From: a virus
DNA length: 21,831 nt
Strand: one strand, 5' to 3'
IMG/VR virus record: IMGVR_UViG_3300035670_001361
Coordinates: 1-21,831 of that record
Each line of letters opens with the position of its first letter. The first letter of the stretch is position 1. This document shows positions 7,347 through 14,037 of this stretch, in pieces. The position numbers and the translations under genes were made by a program. The notes below the pieces were generated by a model. It searched no databases. It saw nothing but the letters and a program-made list of their open reading frames with translations, and was not told where the DNA came from.

Positions 7347-8494
7347 TATCAAAACATATAAAATTAATAACTGAAAAAGTTTATTCAGATTCTGGTTTAG
7401 GTAAGTGGTTTAATCGTGAATCTGCAGGCGGTGAACCTGGATGGGATCGATATAACACAAAAGGTGAAAAGGTAGGTAAGTGTGGTGATGCCAAAGATGG
7501 TGAGCCATATGCAGCCTGCCTCAGTAAACAAAAAGCACAAAAATTAGGTAAAAAGAAAATTGGTAGCTTTGTAAGAAGAAAGCGTGCAGCCCAGAAAAAA
7601 GCAGGAAGATCTAAAAAGGGTGGTAAATCCAAAGGAAAGAAACCAATTTTTGTAAAAACTGGGGTAACGGATTTAAAAGAATGTTATGATTATTTTTTAA
7701 TTGAAAATTCAAATCTTGTAGCTCCTTTGTCTTTTTCATCTATAGAAGTAAAAGATCTTCTTCCATGTGATATTGTTGTTAATGCAAATGGAGATTTTTT
7801 AAATGTTGATATGATTGAAATAACCGAAGATGGAAAATACAATGTGTTTTTTACAAATGAAAATGGAATTGAATTGAATGAAGTATTCTCCGAAGATACT
7901 GTTATGGGATTTGTAGATGTAAATGAAGGAGAAGAATATAATGAATTGGGTGAACTCATTGAGTTACATGAAGAAGAAAAGAAAAAAGTAAAACTCAATA
8001 AGATAATGCGGGGTGACGTAAAGAAATACAAAGTATACGTCAAAAACGACAAGGGAAATGTTGTTAAGGTAAACTTTGGTGACCCAAATATGGAAATCAA
8101 AAGAGACGATCCAAATCGTCGGAAAAATTTTCGTGCTCGCCATAATTGTGATACCCCAGGACCACGTTGGAAAGCTCGTTATTGGGCATGCAAAACTTGG
8201 AGCGCCAAACCAGTATCTGCCATGTTGAAGGAATCTGAGATGTTGGAGGAAGCCAAAAATAAACCAAAAAACTCAAAGAAATGGTCTTCGTGCATTTCTC
8301 AGGCCAAGCAAAAATTTGATGTATATCCAAGTGCTTATGCAAATGCATGGGCTGCTAAATGTTATAAGAGCAAAGGTGGAAAATGGAAAAAACTCAGTGA
8401 ATCTATAGCAATGGATACATTAAACTCACTAAAAAATCAAATCTATAACTCGGATCTTTTTGATCTCATATCTTATAGAAACACTAAAAATTAA
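7343..8494 (+). CDS. Three-module Cys-pair phage protein (possible polyprotein)
   Basis: The 383-residue product is built from three short basic modules, each with one cysteine pair. Module 1 is about 17-75 (GLGKWFNRESAGGEPGWDRY, C47/C59). Module 2 is about 250-287 (RRKNFRARHNC then KARYWACKTW, C269/C283). Module 3 is about 313-350 (C317, FDVYPSAYANAWAAKC, C340). I recognise these as sequence modules common in marine phage proteins of unknown function. A beta-rich, acidic region (about 105-215) separates modules 1 and 2. I/L-x-E sites lie at ITE (9-11) and LEE (301-303), between modules. Start: ATG 7343 overlaps the previous stop (ATGA); a TTG at 7337 would add two residues. Zn or disulfide use of the cysteines is unknown. 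Confidence 0.65.
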   Translation: MISKHIKLITEKVYSDSGLGKWFNRESAGGEPGWDRYNTKGEKVGKCGDAKDGEPYAACLSKQKAQKLGKKKIGSFVRRKRAAQKKAGRSKKGGKSKGKKPIFVKTGVTDLKECYDYFLIENSNLVAPLSFSSIEVKDLLPCDIVVNANGDFLNVDMIEITEDGKYNVFFTNENGIELNEVFSEDTVMGFVDVNEGEEYNELGELIELHEEEKKKVKLNKIMRGDVKKYKVYVKNDKGNVVKVNFGDPNMEIKRDDPNRRKNFRARHNCDTPGPRWKARYWACKTWSAKPVSAMLKESEMLEEAKNKPKNSKKWSSCISQAKQKFDVYPSAYANAWAAKCYKSKGGKWKKLSESIAMDTLNSLKNQIYNSDLFDLISYRNTKN

Positions 8495-8495
8495 T

Positions 8496-8502
8496 CTAAA
8501 TA
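8496..8502 (+). promoter_or_regulatory. Late-type box CTAAATA with purine-rich SD
   Basis: The box lies 11 bases before ATG 8514, with GAAGAGAAG between, so this start could have both a late promoter and a weak Shine-Dalgarno site. Confidence 0.5.
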
Positions 8503-8513
8503 GAAGAGAAGCC

Positions 8514-9068
8514 ATGAAATTTAAAACATTACTTTCAAAAATCAACACATTAGTAGAAAATGCTCCAGAACACACAATGGGAGGTGGTCTTTATATCGGA
8601 GATCCAGAAGGTGCAGGAAAAATTTCTGCTCTGACTGATAAAGGAACATTTAATCTCAAACTTCCCCGTTCAATCGATGCAATAAATGCACTTTTGCATA
8701 CATTCTCAAATAAAGATTATATTGATCCAGATGGTCTAACAGCCATTGTTAAGCAAAAATTAAATCACTTTGGTTTAGATTTTTCATGCAGTGGAAAAGT
8801 ATCAGACGGTGAAAATGTATATGAATTAGTACAATATGGAAGTCCACAACTCGGTGTTTATGGTCAAAACCCATATGATGATGTCAATAAAACAGGGTTT
8901 AAACAAGGTGATGGAATTAAAGAAAAAATAGGACATTCATTAAATCTTATAGTAAATGTTCAAAAAATGCCTAATGGCTTACGCAAGGTAGGAATGATGA
9001 TTGTTCCTGCTGCCTCTTCTTCATACAATAGTGACATGGCAGAATCTGATTGTGGCTGCGAACACTGA
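8514..9068 (+). CDS. Hypothetical virion-associated protein
   Basis: No family recognised. The 184-residue product starts MKFKTLLSKINTLVENA, an amphipathic N-terminal peptide with L-V-E at 13-15, the pattern expected for a capsid-targeting sequence removed by a T4 gp21-like protease. The rest is a compact globular region ending in a Cys-rich tail (DCGCEH). ATG 8514 is chosen over an earlier in-frame ATG at 8460, which lies inside the preceding gene and upstream of the CTAAATA box. It sits in the middle of the rightward late block and is followed after 7 bases by the next gene. Confidence 0.6.
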   Translation: MKFKTLLSKINTLVENAPEHTMGGGLYIGDPEGAGKISALTDKGTFNLKLPRSIDAINALLHTFSNKDYIDPDGLTAIVKQKLNHFGLDFSCSGKVSDGENVYELVQYGSPQLGVYGQNPYDDVNKTGFKQGDGIKEKIGHSLNLIVNVQKMPNGLRKVGMMIVPAASSSYNSDMAESDCGCEH

Positions 9069-9075
9069 ACTATTA

Positions 9076-9474
9076 ATGAATAACGAAATAACTTCTCTGA
9101 CAGAAGAAAATTTTATTGAATTCTGTCAGAGATATTATTTTAATTCAGAATGTAGTGGTAAAAATGAATTTGTTGATGATTTAAAAAGAATCAAATATAT
9201 AAAAAGACTTTTGCAAAAAATTCACAAACACAAAACTCTTAAATCAATAAGAGAAAGACTCATAATAAATCATTTAATAATATTGAGAAATGTATTTGGT
9301 GACCAAAATTGTGGAAGAATATTATTTTTTAAATTAGAACCAAAATTACATTCTTATCTAAAATCGTTTACCGTATTTTTAGAGTTTTCCATTCAAAACA
9401 CAAAAGAAATGAATTATTCTGATTTAAATACGGATCCAAGAGTAGATCGTAAGCTCTCTCTGGCAGAAAACTAA
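9076..9474 (+). CDS. Conserved phage protein of unknown function
   Basis: A 132-residue, mostly helical, basic protein. The core FVDDLKRIKYIKRLLQKI, followed by LIINHLIILRNVFG and GRILFFKLE, resembles a small conserved protein I know from large marine phages; its function is not established. ATG 9076 starts 7 bases after the previous stop; longer in-frame starts would overlap that gene by 60 or more bases. The stop TAA lies inside the next CTAAATA box. Confidence 0.65.
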   Translation: MNNEITSLTEENFIEFCQRYYFNSECSGKNEFVDDLKRIKYIKRLLQKIHKHKTLKSIRERLIINHLIILRNVFGDQNCGRILFFKLEPKLHSYLKSFTVFLEFSIQNTKEMNYSDLNTDPRVDRKLSLAEN

Positions 9475-9477
9475 ATA
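9471..9477 (+). promoter_or_regulatory. Late-type box CTAAATA containing upstream stop codon
   Basis: CTAAATATTTTTAC precedes ATG 9485 by 7 bases; TAA 9472-9474 is the stop of the 9076 gene. Confidence 0.6.
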
Positions 9478-9484
9478 TTTTTAC

Positions 9485-11167
9485 ATGCATCCCGGTAATT
9501 TAGTACCATCTTTTTACTTTTATAAGTTGGCTGATGCTCTTTCCAGCCCATATACTTCGCTTTCTGCTTATACTTCTGGGATTATAGATGCAAGAGGAAA
9601 TATAATAAAATCTGAAAGTAGCATAGATCCTTTTGAATATCTTGTAATTAAATTAAAAAAGATTATAGATCAGTTGCCATACGGGATGACAAAGGCTTCT
9701 TTGGGCAATACATTGTCTGCAATACAAATGTTTAGTGAAGAAGTTGAAAAATATGATATCACTGTAGATCAATTTAATTGTATGATGGAAGGTATTTTTT
9801 TTCAGGTTACAGAAAATAAATTAAGTTATTTTGAATTGCTTGAAGATATGTCTGTTGGCGGTGGGGGTGGTGCAGCAGGATCTTTAGGAACACCTATTGC
9901 AAATAGTGTTGGACCTGGTGTTGCTGGATTTGATCCCTTACTTGGAATGCAATTACAAAAAAGAAAGCCTTTAAAGTATTCAAACTCTTGTGAAATTTTT
10001 GATGTTGATCCAGACACATTTGTTCAATTTAAAGCATGCAATCAATGGAAAAATTTACCAAAGAGCCCTACTAAAGATTATTTGCAAAGATTTCAAAGAA
10101 GAAATAAAGGAAAAAAATTAGGCATCAGTTCATTAAATCCAATAAGTGGTGAAAAAGATTTATTTTGGATAAACTATACTCCAGAAAACTTTATGGAAGA
10201 TGTGAATCTTGATCCAATAAAAACTATTTTAGAAAATAAATCTACTGATGAAGTACGCCCCGTAGATATATCTGGAAAAGAGTTTGATACTACTATAGAT
10301 ATACTTCAACAGAGATATGAAGAAGAAAAACAAAAAGAAGGAAAACGTGCTCCATATTTAAAGGCTGGTACTGCAGAAAAATATGCTACCGGAGTTGAGT
10401 TGGAAAGGAGTATGCCAAGAACAGTAGAATTGATGAAAAGATTTGGAAATCGTGGTGAAGAAATTGCTAGAGAATGGCATGGTCGAATTAGACAATCGGC
10501 AGAGAAACCAATCTCTAAACATGGTGATGATGAAGGAAGTGCCGATTATTTTGGTATTGCAGACGTTAAAGTTGCCACTCCAGAAGACTTAGAAGATATG
10601 ATTGTAGGGTATGATGCAAAAAATATCAAAGCTACTGGTCAAGTAAATTTAAATCCTGAAGAATTTTTTAAAGAAACTGAGATTGATGGCACAGTTGGAT
10701 TTCCAAAAGTAAATGGTGTTCCAGCACATATAGCCAAGGCTCTTGCAAAAGAAGCAGGAAACGCGAGAGAATCAGCAAGAATCCAACAAGAAGTGTTAGC
10801 TCCTTTTTTTGCTCATCCAACAGTTCAAGAAAAAATGAAAACGCATTGGCAGGAAAAACACTTTCCAGAGCAATCCTCTTTATTATATCGTCTTGCAAAA
10901 AAACATGGGCATGAATTAGTTCCGCTTACAAGAGATAGCGCAGAGACACTAACTAAAAAAGGTATGCGTGCAAGAGTAACTAGAGGTGGAAAACAAACAG
11001 CAGAAAGAAGCCAAATAGGTATAAAAACAAGTAGTGATTTTGGTGTACTTGCTGCTAATGAATTGAATCCTGGACCTCTAAAACCTTTATCTCCAGAAGA
11101 AGTTAGAACCATTCAAACCTTGGGGTCAAACACCAAAAGATTTGGTGAATGGTTGAGAACTACTTAA
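9485..11167 (+). CDS. Large conserved phage structural protein
   Basis: The 560-residue product opens with NLVPSFYFYKLADALSSPYT and SSIDPFEYLVIKLKKI, followed by MFSEEVEKY. I associate this N-terminal pattern with a conserved virion-associated protein of large phages, without a known role. A Gly/Ala-rich linker (about 125-150) separates it from a long charged C-terminal region (about 260-560), for which I see no known fold. The C-terminal part ends the rightward block. Its stop shares TTAA with the convergent leftward cluster. The structural role is inferred from the late box and neighbours. Confidence 0.6.
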   Translation: MHPGNLVPSFYFYKLADALSSPYTSLSAYTSGIIDARGNIIKSESSIDPFEYLVIKLKKIIDQLPYGMTKASLGNTLSAIQMFSEEVEKYDITVDQFNCMMEGIFFQVTENKLSYFELLEDMSVGGGGGAAGSLGTPIANSVGPGVAGFDPLLGMQLQKRKPLKYSNSCEIFDVDPDTFVQFKACNQWKNLPKSPTKDYLQRFQRRNKGKKLGISSLNPISGEKDLFWINYTPENFMEDVNLDPIKTILENKSTDEVRPVDISGKEFDTTIDILQQRYEEEKQKEGKRAPYLKAGTAEKYATGVELERSMPRTVELMKRFGNRGEEIAREWHGRIRQSAEKPISKHGDDEGSADYFGIADVKVATPEDLEDMIVGYDAKNIKATGQVNLNPEEFFKETEIDGTVGFPKVNGVPAHIAKALAKEAGNARESARIQQEVLAPFFAHPTVQEKMKTHWQEKHFPEQSSLLYRLAKKHGHELVPLTRDSAETLTKKGMRARVTRGGKQTAERSQIGIKTSSDFGVLAANELNPGPLKPLSPEEVRTIQTLGSNTKRFGEWLRTT

Positions 11168-11385
11168 TCTTGAATAAAGTTTTTATTCTTACAGCATTTT
11201 GGTCTGCTGCATGAATTTCTTTCACGTGCTTCACTGATAATTTTTGTATCAGCATCTTCCCAACCAGTCTTATATTCTTTCCAATAAGGATCAATTGAAA
11301 AGATTGCTTGATTTGGAAGTTCACCACCATTCATACGACAATTAAAACCCTTGTCATAACCTTCACCCGCCTTGTATGTAGTCAT
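11164..11385 (-). CDS. Small protein resembling ribosome modulation factor
   Basis: A 73-residue protein. The order GEGYDKGF, then NGGELPN, then DPYWKEYKTGWEDAD follows the outline of the RMF family (GY..G ... P ... W..GW.EA), which dimerises and silences ribosomes in enteric bacteria. Matching positions include Y10, G13, P33, W35, G41-W42-E43 and A45. The C-terminal tail has four cysteines (SCSRPKCCKN) not expected in RMF. If real, it could act on host ribosomes, but the resemblance is by eye only. It is last in the leftward cluster, with AAAGGA before its start. Confidence 0.5.
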   Translation of the reverse strand: MTTYKAGEGYDKGFNCRMNGGELPNQAIFSIDPYWKEYKTGWEDADTKIISEARERNSCSRPKCCKNKNFIQD

Positions 11386-11387
11386 AA

Positions 11388-11807
11388 TTAATCCTTTTGA
11401 TTAGGGGGCATTGGAACCATTTTAATGTGATTCAAAACTTTGTCCAATGCTTTTACATGTGCAAATTGTTCAGTGATTGCAAGATAACCACGAATCTCAA
11501 TAAGTTTCATATATTCTTGTTGAGTAAAATTTACAACTTCACTCTTTTTAATCTTTTTGCGAGGAGACTTCCAATTTGGATTCTTTTTAATCTCCTCTTT
11601 AAACATCTCATTAAAATTTAAATAATTGGCAAGGTCATCGGTGCCATCACCTTTGTACATATTTTCCCACATCTTCTTGAATTGATCTGAAGCTTTGGGA
11701 CTGCGATAAAACATCCAATTACTGAATGGAGGATTATTGTTTGGATTATTAGGATCAAAATCCCCATGCTGCCATTCATTAAAATCATTGTAATCTGAAT
11801 TGTTCAT
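11388..11807 (-). CDS. Hypothetical protein
   Basis: The 139-residue product is unrecognised. The first 35 residues are Asn/Asp/Pro-rich and probably disordered; the rest looks helical, with a basic patch (KSPRKKIKKSE) and a C-terminal helix (FAHVKALDKVLNHI). An AAGGA Shine-Dalgarno site (TGAAAGGAAACT before the ATG) overlaps the stop of the upstream gene, so it is translated as part of the leftward operon. Confidence 0.6.
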   Translation of the reverse strand: MNNSDYNDFNEWQHGDFDPNNPNNNPPFSNWMFYRSPKASDQFKKMWENMYKGDGTDDLANYLNFNEMFKEEIKKNPNWKSPRKKIKKSEVVNFTQQEYMKLIEIRGYLAITEQFAHVKALDKVLNHIKMVPMPPNQKD

Positions 11808-11816
11808 AGTTTCCTT

Positions 11817-12113
11817 TCAGGAGACATCAAAAAACTGTTCATATAGAACTTTTCCATGGTTATCTGTAACTGAAAGATAACGAACATGGCGACTAAGTGC
11901 ATCACTAATATTTAGTGGATCCTTGGTACCAAATGACATTCCTTTGATCCAAGCAGAACAACCACCCAAAGAAATTCTGACCTCAAAACCATTTGCATCA
12001 GAACCATAAAAATCAAAAGTAGCCTTGTCACCATCATAATAAGTAAAAAAGCAATCAATCTTATCAAACTTCTTTCGAACGTCCTCAATGGACATTTGTG
12101 TAGCATTAGCCAT
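11817..12113 (-). CDS. Hypothetical protein
   Basis: A 98-residue alpha/beta product, unrecognised. N-terminal helix (SIEDVRKKFDKID), then beta-rich segments (CFFTYYDGDKATFDFYG, FEVRISLGG). ATG 12113 is chosen over an in-frame ATG at 12191 because the longer form would lie almost wholly inside the 57-residue gene upstream. The start overlaps the stop of that gene by 8 bases, a typical coupled arrangement. Confidence 0.65.
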   Translation of the reverse strand: MANATQMSIEDVRKKFDKIDCFFTYYDGDKATFDFYGSDANGFEVRISLGGCSAWIKGMSFGTKDPLNISDALSRHVRYLSVTDNHGKVLYEQFFDVS

Positions 12114-12279
12114 TAGACAATCTCTCTTGCTTGACAGACTTAGGAAGTTGGCCAATCCGGTCAAGCTCTCGGAGTGTTCCAACCTTTGCATTCATCAGAC
12201 TACGAGCCCGACGACGCTTTAGACGCTCTTTGCGTTGCTTGTGCTTACGATTAGTAATGCGTTGCTTTGAATTAGGCAT
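12106..12279 (-). CDS. Small highly basic protein (57 aa)
   Basis: Reads MPNSKQRITNRKHKQRKERL and continues KRRRARS, then a polar C-terminal helix (VGTLRELDRIGQLPK) ending SNG. The Arg/Lys-rich N-half suggests binding to nucleic acid or ribosomes; no family recognised. It is supported by a perfect consensus promoter directly upstream, by the 8-base coupling to the next gene, and by its own composition (many CGT codons). No Shine-Dalgarno site precedes the ATG, consistent with a leaderless message. Confidence 0.7.
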   Translation of the reverse strand: MPNSKQRITNRKHKQRKERLKRRRARSLMNAKVGTLRELDRIGQLPKSVKQERLSNG

Positions 12280-12285
12280 AGTTAT

Positions 12286-12314
12286 ATTATATCACTTTCT
12301 TTTACGTTTGTCAA
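12286..12314 (-). promoter_or_regulatory. Perfect sigma-70 promoter inside a coding sequence
   Basis: On the reverse strand TTGACA (12309-12314), a 17-base spacer and TATAAT (12286-12291) match the bacterial consensus exactly. The -35 and spacer lie inside the last codons of the 48-residue gene. The predicted start, seven bases after the -10, is at 12279, the A of the next ATG. Confidence 0.85.
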
Positions 12315-12438
12315 GTTTTTTCTTGAGTTCCATATTTTCTGCTGCTAATTTCCCGGCAGAAACTGTTATTTCACGATTTAATTTTTGGAGTTCTTGGACT
12401 TTTTCCTTGAGTTTTTTGATTTCTTCTTCTTTGGACAT
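12292..12438 (-). CDS. Small coiled-coil protein (48 aa)
   Basis: Starts MSKEEEIKKLKEKVQELQKL and ends KKKLDKRKRK. Leu/Ile at heptad spacing and many Lys/Glu indicate one continuous amphipathic helix, likely a dimeric coiled coil with a basic tail. The first 61 bases overlap the 3' end of the 46-residue gene in another frame. Function unknown. Its 3' end also serves as the promoter of the next gene. Confidence 0.6.
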   Translation of the reverse strand: MSKEEEIKKLKEKVQELQKLNREITVSAGKLAAENMELKKKLDKRKRK

Positions 12439-12518
12439 CCAAAAATTTTCTCCCAATTTTCACAGTAAATTTTATAATTTACTGGTCGATAAGAATCACC
12501 TTTACCTGCGTCACTCAT
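12378..12518 (-). CDS. Small conserved phage protein of MSDAGKGD type (46 aa)
   Basis: Begins MSDAGKGDSYRPVNYKIYCE, then NWEKIFG and a Lys/Ser/Asn tail. Very short proteins with this G-K-G-D-x-x-R-P-V start and W..IFG ending are widespread in phages and have no known function. Here the tail after GCPKKKKS is longer than usual and is encoded in the stretch that overlaps the coiled-coil gene, so the extension may be a by-product of the overlap. A sigma-70-type promoter ends one base before its predicted transcript start. Confidence 0.7.
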   Translation of the reverse strand: MSDAGKGDSYRPVNYKIYCENWEKIFGCPKKKKSKNSRKKSKNSKN

Positions 12519-12525
12519 AATATAT

Positions 12526-12553
12526 ACTATACACCATACTCAGAATATGTCAA
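12526..12553 (-). promoter_or_regulatory. Sigma-70-type promoter for leftward cluster
   Basis: Reverse strand TTGACA (12548-12553), 16-base spacer, TATAGT (12526-12531). The expected start near 12519 would give a leader of about one base before ATG 12518. It overlaps the region before the divergent late box at 12556-12562. Confidence 0.8.
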
Positions 12554-12555
12554 AT

Positions 12556-12562
12556 CTAAATA
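12556..12562 (+). promoter_or_regulatory. Late-type box CTAAATA
   Basis: CTAAATATTTTT is followed by ATG 12568 after 5 bases. It lies next to the leftward sigma-70-type promoter, forming a divergent early/late pair. Confidence 0.6.
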
Positions 12563-12567
12563 TTTTT

Positions 12568-13188
12568 ATGAAAAACAATAAAGGTTATTATCATTGGATC
12601 CATTCTTTAAAAAGCGCTGCAATTGACTCATTTTCAAAGGGTCAAGAAATGTTACAAGAACAAAAGAAAAAGATAGAGGAATCAAAAGAAAGATCCGGAT
12701 ACATACCCTCAGCCCTACAACATGTAGAAAAGGGATTTAGAAAAGAAGGTATTCCCGCTGAACCACACAGAGAAGATATGCCTTCAGAAACTGCTCATCA
12801 AATTCAGGCAAAAATTTTAGCCAAAAAGATGGCTGTTGGAAATGAAAGACAGTTTACAACTCCACGTGATGCAAAATCAGTTGTTGCTGATGCTCAAGAT
12901 GGTGTTATGGGAGATGAGATGGAAGATGAAGGTGATGAAGGCGAACCAATAAAAATGTCTCAGGTTAAGCCAGCAATCAAGCCAGGAAAAACATCACCAA
13001 TTGCTGCAAGAGCAAGAGTAGAGGCGGGATTTCCTCTTCCCGGCGATCAAGAGATTGTTGATGATGAAGACAAAAACGAACAAGAGCCACCCGAGAGAAC
13101 CACAGAAGTCTCTGATGAATATGGCAATTTAATCGCCATGCCTATGGAATCTCTCAATTACAAGATTAACAAATTCTTACACGGTTAA
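12568..13188 (+). CDS. Acidic hypothetical protein, possible head-internal
   Basis: The 206-residue product is unrecognised. It has a helical, Lys/Glu/Gln-rich N-terminal 40 residues with LQE (29-31) and IEE (36-38) as possible I/L-x-E sites. A Pro-containing middle follows, then an acidic run (DEMEDEGDEGE) and a second acidic stretch near the C-terminus. Such composition is common in scaffold or core proteins, but this is weak evidence. ATG 12568 is preferred to the ATG at 12547, which lies upstream of the late box and inside the opposing promoter. Confidence 0.55.
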   Translation: MKNNKGYYHWIHSLKSAAIDSFSKGQEMLQEQKKKIEESKERSGYIPSALQHVEKGFRKEGIPAEPHREDMPSETAHQIQAKILAKKMAVGNERQFTTPRDAKSVVADAQDGVMGDEMEDEGDEGEPIKMSQVKPAIKPGKTSPIAARARVEAGFPLPGDQEIVDDEDKNEQEPPERTTEVSDEYGNLIAMPMESLNYKINKFLHG

Positions 13189-13427
13189 TTTAAAAGCCAA
13201 CCAGTAAGACCGCCGTTTATGCTTGTCACTCTATACAATTGCAATGGAAATATTGTATATGAATTTGCAGCAAGAGTTATACCACAACCTGCTAAAGTAC
13301 CACCTGTAGCACCATATCCTTGAAAAGCAATATGTCCTTGAGCTCCTGCAGTTAAATAAACTGCTTTATGTTTTGGGAGATCTTTTGCAATATCTATTGG
13401 ATAAATTTTATTATATTTGTCGTACAT
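13185..13427 (-). CDS. Small Gly-rich beta protein, possibly virion-associated
   Basis: The 80-residue product is unrecognised. The second half (VYLTAGAQGHIAFQGYGATG, then SYTIFPLQLYRVTSINGG and TGWLLN) alternates short strands and Gly turns, typical of small decoration or fibre-related phage proteins. The ATG at 13427 follows a TATAAATA box by 8 bases; longer starts would overlap the gene upstream. Its stop shares TTAA with the convergent 12568 gene. Confidence 0.6.
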   Translation of the reverse strand: MYDKYNKIYPIDIAKDLPKHKAVYLTAGAQGHIAFQGYGATGGTLAGCGITLAANSYTIFPLQLYRVTSINGGLTGWLLN

Positions 13428-13435
13428 GATACAAA

Positions 13436-13443
13436 TATTTATA
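13436..13443 (-). promoter_or_regulatory. Late promoter TATAAATA containing upstream stop codon
   Basis: Exact TATAAATA on the reverse strand. Its central TAA (13439-13441) is the stop codon of the upstream 13439 gene. ATG 13427 follows after 8 bases. Confidence 0.65.
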
Positions 13444-13741
13444 TTGCTTTTTTGTTGTAAGATTTCATAGGCAAAGAGGACCAAAATGGTGTCGTATGTT
13501 CCGTACCTGTTGCAAAATTTACCATCCAAATACAACGGTAAACTTTGCCCAACTTTTCATTGACTCCAATGTGATAGGACGCCCCTTCTGAATATTGGTC
13601 AATTTTTACTTTGAAGTGTGTTTTGGATTCCACTTCTTTAATAAAATTTTCAATATATTCTGGATATACTGGACGAACAATAACCGGAGCTGGTTTTGGC
13701 TTGCGTTTTGGCTGTGTGGATGTTTTTCTAATTCTTGGCAT
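13439..13741 (-). CDS. Hypothetical protein with basic N-terminus
   Basis: A 100-residue product starting MPRIRKTSTQPKRKPKPAP, a basic Pro-rich and probably disordered arm, followed by a compact alpha/beta region (YIENFIKEVESKTHFKVKID, then YHIGVNEKLGKVYRCIWMVN). Unrecognised. The start codon lies three bases after the 3' end of the tRNA-Gly gene on the same strand; longer in-frame starts would run into the tRNA and are rejected. No Shine-Dalgarno site is visible. Confidence 0.6.
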   Translation of the reverse strand: MPRIRKTSTQPKRKPKPAPVIVRPVYPEYIENFIKEVESKTHFKVKIDQYSEGASYHIGVNEKLGKVYRCIWMVNFATGTEHTTPFWSSLPMKSYNKKAI

Positions 13742-13744
13742 AAA

Positions 13745-13816
13745 TGCGGCTGGAGAGAATCGAACTCTCATATCAAGCTTGGAAGGCTAGCGTAATGGCC
13801 ATTATACTACAGCCGC
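13745..13816 (-). tRNA. tRNA-Gly (anticodon TCC)
   Basis: A 72-base cloverleaf: acceptor GCGGCTG/CAGCCGC with discriminator A, T-arm GAGAG-TTCGATT-CTCTC, anticodon loop CTTCCAA on stem CTAGC/GCTTG, and a D-arm starting GTAT. The anticodon stem has one T-T mismatch and the D-stem is short. CCA is not encoded. It reads GGA codons, which suit an AT-rich genome. Confidence 0.88.
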
Positions 13817-13817
13817 T

Positions 13818-13829
13818 TATAAATATTTA
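13818..13829. promoter_or_regulatory. Late promoter TATAAATA within palindrome TAAATATTTA
   Basis: TATAAATA (13818-13825) lies 5 bases before ATG 13831. The core TAAATATTTA (13820-13829) is a perfect palindrome, so the same box also points left toward the tRNA-Gly gene, which begins 4 bases past it. Confidence 0.5.
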
Positions 13830-13830
13830 C

Positions 13831-14037
13831 ATGAAACAAATCAAAGAAGGTAACGTGTACAATGTACAGCAAGTGGTCACCAAAGCAGATGCTTCCAATG
13901 TAAGTGGAAGAGGCATTAAACAGTGGACTGATGCTGTAAGAAAAGAACTCATGGAAAAATTAAGAGGTTATTCACCTGAACAAGTTGATAAAATCATCAA
14001 AACAACTTTTGGTGACACCCTTAATCCACCTTCATAA
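13831..14037 (+). CDS. Small hypothetical protein (68 aa)
   Basis: Starts MKQIKEGNVYNVQQVVTKAD. Helical second half (IKQWTDAVRKELMEKLRGYS, then EQVDKIIKTTFG). Unrecognised. The ATG follows TATAAATA by 5 bases; an earlier in-frame ATG at 13744 would read through the tRNA gene. Its end overlaps the convergent 14021 gene by 17 bases. Confidence 0.6.
   Translation: MKQIKEGNVYNVQQVVTKADASNVSGRGIKQWTDAVRKELMEKLRGYSPEQVDKIIKTTFGDTLNPPS

Noticed and set aside
11397-11621. Rightward open frame opposite the 139-residue gene
   Set aside because: The opposite strand has a Shine-Dalgarno site, coupled neighbours and sensible composition; this frame has none.
12131-12520. Rightward 129-codon frame rich in Arg/Ser/Phe
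   Set aside because: It is the shadow of the three leftward mini-genes, which have consensus promoters and coupled ends.
13742-13771. In-frame extension (MRVRFSPAAF) of the 13439 gene
   Set aside because: It overlaps the 3' half of tRNA-Gly; the reading frame there is a common artefact of tRNA genes.
13744-13830. In-frame N-terminal extension of the 68-residue gene
   Set aside because: It would be read through the opposite strand of tRNA-Gly and upstream of the TATAAATA box.
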